Source: Pseudolactococcus reticulitermitis (GTDB taxonomy: Bacteria > Bacillota > Bacilli > Lactobacillales > Streptococcaceae). From it: 64,000 nucleotides of DNA. A program made the position numbers and the translations under genes. The first letter of the stretch is position 1. Every line of letters starts with the position of its first letter. Under the pieces are notes generated by a model. The model had not been told where the DNA came from, did not search any database, and saw nothing but the letters and a program-made list of their open reading frames with translations. The stretch covers positions 434,001-498,000 of the forward strand of contig NZ_BEDT01000001.1 in the NCBI RefSeq assembly GCF_002260845.1. The letters run 5' to 3'. This document shows positions 61,489 through 64,000 of this stretch, piece by piece.

Positions 61489-62421
61489 TTGAAAAAAACA
61501 TCTAAACGACTTTTGTTGTCAGGTTTTATGCTGACAGCACTCCTTTTTTTGACGGGCTGTGTGCAGACAAAAAACGGCAAACCAACTGGCGACGGCTGGG
61601 TTTATAAGATTCTCGTTAAGCCAATGAGCGCTGCGGTTGAATTCTTCGCCCATAATCTGGGCTTCGGTTTCGGTCTGGCGATTATTTTAGTCACGATTAT
61701 CGTTCGCTTAGTCATTTTGCCACTTGGTCTCAATCAAGCCTACAAATCTAGCTACATGCAAGAAAAAATGCGTTATTTGAAACCTGTTTTGGAACCTATC
61801 CAAAATCGCATGAAGAATGCAACGACCAATGAAGAAAAAATGGCGGCGCAGTCTGAACTCATGGCTGCCCAAAAAGAAAATGGTGTGAGTATGTTCGGCT
61901 CGATGGGCTGTCTCCCACTCTTGATTCAGATGCCTTTCTTCTCGGCACTCTTCTATGCGGCACGCTACACTGACGGCATCTCGACAGCAACATTCCTCGG
62001 CATTGACCTCGGTAAATCAAGCATTGTCTTAACTATCGTTGCAGGTATCTTCTACTTCGGTCAAAGTTACATCTCAACGATTGGCATTGATGAAGAACAG
62101 AAGAAACAAATGAAAACGATGATGTTCATGAGTCCTTTGATGATTGTCTTCTTCTCATTCAGCTCCCCTGCCGGTGTGACCCTTTACTGGGTTATCGGTG
62201 GTATCTTCGGTATCATCCAGCAAGTGATTGTGACCTTTATCATCAAACCTCACTTACGTGAGAAAATTGACAAAGAATTTGAAGCCAACCCACCTATTGT
62301 CAAAACGGCTGGCTTGAAAGATGTGACACCTCAAAATGTTGCCAAAGCCAAACAAGACTTTAACAGCGCCATTTCAAGTGGTCATAAGAAAAATCGGAAT
62401 GCTGGTAAGCAACGCAAATAA
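61489..62421 (+). CDS. yidC: Membrane protein insertase YidC/OxaA, lipoprotein form
   Basis: Inserts proteins into the cytoplasmic membrane. The 310-residue protein has a lipoprotein signal ending LFLTGC, then the five-segment YidC core with AHNLGFGFGLAIILVTIIVR, LPLLIQMPFFSALFYA and SSPAGVTLYWVIGG, and a Lys/Arg/Gln-rich C-terminal tail (KKNRNAGKQRK) as in the YidC2 type that binds ribosomes. The start is TTG at 61489 with AGGA upstream. There is no rnpA neighbour visible, which also suggests the second paralogue. Confidence 0.95.
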   Translation: MKKTSKRLLLSGFMLTALLFLTGCVQTKNGKPTGDGWVYKILVKPMSAAVEFFAHNLGFGFGLAIILVTIIVRLVILPLGLNQAYKSSYMQEKMRYLKPVLEPIQNRMKNATTNEEKMAAQSELMAAQKENGVSMFGSMGCLPLLIQMPFFSALFYAARYTDGISTATFLGIDLGKSSIVLTIVAGIFYFGQSYISTIGIDEEQKKQMKTMMFMSPLMIVFFSFSSPAGVTLYWVIGGIFGIIQQVIVTFIIKPHLREKIDKEFEANPPIVKTAGLKDVTPQNVAKAKQDFNSAISSGHKKNRNAGKQRK

Positions 62422-62428
62422 GCGCTGA

Positions 62429-62487
62429 CTAACACTAAAAAGCGATGTCGTCTGAATAAATCAGATGACATCGCTTTTTAGTGTTAG
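62429..62487. terminator. Bidirectional terminator with 27-bp stem
   Basis: Arms 62429-62455 and 62461-62487 (starting CTAACACTAAAAAGCGATGTC) pair with one mismatch, with T-rich sequence on the plus side and A-rich on the other. It separates the convergent yidC and acetyltransferase genes. Confidence 0.85.
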
Positions 62488-62498
62488 AAAAAAATCTA

Positions 62499-62912
62499 TC
62501 AAAGTCGTTTCACTAAATAATATCTCGACGTCCCCACATAAGGCACGTCTTTTAATTCGCCAAAGACTGTAAAGCCAAGTTTTTCATAAAATCCCCGTGC
62601 TTGGAAATCTTGCGTGTTGAGCGTTATAGTCGTCACATCTTGTTCAATCGCTTTCTCTTGTGCAACCATCATCAATTTTGTCGCTAACTTTTGATGACGA
62701 TAGCCTTTTTCAATCGCTAATAGACTGATATGCATGACATCATGCCAAATGGTGCAAGTCAAACCACCCGCAAACTGTTCTTGGACATTGATGCTCCAAG
62801 CATATTTTTCAGTAACACTTGGCTCATGCCCTGTTTGTTCAACTTCATAAGCTTCAAGTATTTGCATTAAGACACTTTCTGTTTGTTCAAAATCTTGCTC
62901 ATGTATCAGCAT
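62499..62912 (-). CDS. GNAT-family N-acetyltransferase
   Basis: The 137-residue acetyltransferase begins at ATG 62912, where GGGAGG lies upstream; a start at 62960 would overlap tsaD. The acetyl-CoA-binding segment is LLAIEKGYRHQKLATKLMMV (Q/R-x-x-G/A-like loop), followed by ITLNTQDFQARGFYEKLGF. Target unknown. It follows tsaD by about 30 bases. Confidence 0.88.
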   Translation of the reverse strand: MLIHEQDFEQTESVLMQILEAYEVEQTGHEPSVTEKYAWSINVQEQFAGGLTCTIWHDVMHISLLAIEKGYRHQKLATKLMMVAQEKAIEQDVTTITLNTQDFQARGFYEKLGFTVFGELKDVPYVGTSRYYLVKRL

Positions 62913-62943
62913 TTGCCCTCCCTCATCAAGCCAACTTATCCAA

Positions 62944-63960
62944 TCAGTCCAATGTCTCAAAACTCAAACTAGGTCGTGCATTTAAGTCTAGTCCTGCTAG
63001 ATGGCCTTGGTTGTACTCGCAGACACTGGCATAGGCTATCATGCCCGCATTATCGCCACACAGTCTAAGCGGTGGAATGACCACATCAATGTCTGTGATT
63101 TCAGCGGCTAAACGTTCACGTAAGCCATGATTTGCTGCGACGCCACCTGCGACCACTAGCATTTTCACTGGAAATTGCTGTAAGGCTGTTTTCGTTTTAG
63201 CCATTAAAACGTCCATGACCGCTGCTTGAAAACTTGCGGAGAGGTCTTTTTTATCAAGGGTCTGACCCTTTTGCTCCGCATTGTGGACGGTGTTAATAAA
63301 GGCAGATTTGAGACCTGAAAAGCTAAACTCAAGGGCGGGATCGTCGTGTTTCATCATGGCACGCGGAAAATTAAAGACATCTTGACCTTGATGCGCCAAG
63401 GCATCAATTTCTTTCCCTGCAGGATAAGTCAAGTTCATCACCCGACCAACCTTATCATAGGCTTCGCCAACGGCATCATCACGCGTTTCGCCAATAATTT
63501 TATAATCACCGGGTGCTGCCACATAGACAAGCTCGGTATGACCGCCACTGACAAGCAAAGCCATGAGCGGAAAGTCAAGCGGTTTAACCTGACGCGCCGC
63601 CCATAAATGTCCCGCCATGTGATTGACTGGGACAAGGGGCAAGTGATTGGCCCAAGCAAAAGCCTTGGCTGCAGCAACACCCACTAAGAGCGCGCCAACA
63701 AGACCTGGCCCTTCAGTAACGGCAACCGCTGTCAAGTCAGATGGTGTGATCTCAGCTTCTGCCAAGGCTTCATTGATACAGGCTGTGATGACTTCGACAT
63801 GATGACGGCTGGCCACTTCTGGCACGACACCGCCAAAACGTTTGTGACTTTCGATTTGACTCGCAATCACGTTGCTTAACAGCTCTTGACCATTTTTCAA
63901 GACCGCAACACTGGTCTCATCACAGGAAGTCTCAAAAGCTAATATATACTGTTCTGTCAT
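62944..63960 (-). CDS. tsaD: tRNA N6-threonylcarbamoyladenosine synthase subunit TsaD
   Basis: Universal tRNA modification enzyme (t6A37). The 338-residue ASKHA protein begins [19 protein letters not shown] and holds the metal-binding [12 protein letters not shown], the HTELVYV segment with the Asp/His set, and the C-terminal nucleotide-binding [17 protein letters not shown]. Start overlaps the stop of the upstream rimI (ATGA). Confidence 0.97.
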   Translation of the reverse strand: MTEQYILAFETSCDETSVAVLKNGQELLSNVIASQIESHKRFGGVVPEVASRHHVEVITACINEALAEAEITPSDLTAVAVTEGPGLVGALLVGVAAAKAFAWANHLPLVPVNHMAGHLWAARQVKPLDFPLMALLVSGGHTELVYVAAPGDYKIIGETRDDAVGEAYDKVGRVMNLTYPAGKEIDALAHQGQDVFNFPRAMMKHDDPALEFSFSGLKSAFINTVHNAEQKGQTLDKKDLSASFQAAVMDVLMAKTKTALQQFPVKMLVVAGGVAANHGLRERLAAEITDIDVVIPPLRLCGDNAGMIAYASVCEYNQGHLAGLDLNARPSLSFETLD

Positions 63961-64000
63961 TTTTCTCTCTTCATTAAAATCGCATCTTCTTGCGGATTTT
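63957..64000 (-). CDS. C-terminal end of a RimI-like acetyltransferase (runs off the window)
   Basis: Fourteen codons read [13 protein letters not shown] and stop, overlapping tsaD by ATGA. This is the usual end of the RimI-type alanine acetyltransferase encoded upstream of tsaD in this group, so the call depends mainly on context. Confidence 0.6.
   Translation of the reverse strand, partial: NPQEDAILMKREK

Overview
The window looks like DNA from a Streptococcaceae, most likely a Lactococcus or close relative. The evidence is separate coaB and coaC genes, a lipoprotein YidC with a TTG start, cre boxes at sugar operons, an Rgg-type regulator, an LPXTG adhesin with a KxYKxGKxW signal, and a Tn916-family conjugation module. 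The genus is inferred. No rRNA, tRNA or CRISPR array was seen.

Bases 1 to about 19.75 kb are the transfer module of an integrative conjugative element (ICE), all on the minus strand: DUF961 proteins, FtsK-like coupling protein (TcpA), MobT-type relaxase with a structured oriT-like region between them, membrane and accessory proteins, a 1385-residue LPXTG adhesin, TcpC, TcpD-like, TcpE, VirB4-type ATPase, VirB6-like protein and CHAP-domain hydrolase. The module looks damaged. The hydrolase and the VirB6-like gene are each broken in an A7 run, a DUF1492 gene has an in-frame TGA, and TcpC may be shifted from its N-terminal part. The element enters from before base 1 and probably ends between 45.3 and 45.8 kb, where a degenerate integrase tail is visible.

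From 20 to 45.3 kb the element carries cargo. A 628-residue ImmA/IrrE-like protein with a C-terminal helix-turn-helix is followed by an Rgg-type regulator and, divergent from it, an unannotated 24-residue gene with the look of a short hydrophobic peptide pheromone. Next comes one tightly coupled 17-kb operon (40.76 to 23.76 kb, minus strand, very AT-rich) that reads as a phosphonate natural-product cluster. It has PEP mutase and phosphonopyruvate decarboxylase, a homocitrate-synthase-like enzyme, a split transketolase, an enolase relative lacking the usual catalytic acids, two aminotransferases, and a D-Ala-D-Ala-ligase-like ATP-grasp enzyme. It also has an NIS (siderophore-type) synthetase homologue, a nucleoside-diphosphate-kinase-like protein, an amino-acid:carrier-protein ligase, a carrier protein, a BtrH-like acyltransferase, a nucleotidyltransferase-fold protein and an ABC exporter. 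No oxidoreductase is present. I do not recognise this gene combination; it is the main discovery candidate. A Gabija-like defence pair (OLD-type nuclease plus UvrD-like helicase, the latter frameshifted) sits between the cluster and the element end.

From about 45.8 kb the sequence is ordinary chromosome. An operon of fructose-family PTS IIBC, IIA, GH38 alpha-mannosidase, RpiR regulator and GH1 phospho-glycosidase imports and cleaves a glycoside. A PTS glucose transporter follows its BglG/LicT antiterminator behind a promoter, cre box and leader terminator. Then come a tautomerase, a DUF2187-like small gene, coaB-coaC-ECF S component, phosphoglucomutase, a VOC protein, yidC, a GNAT acetyltransferase and rimI-tsaD.
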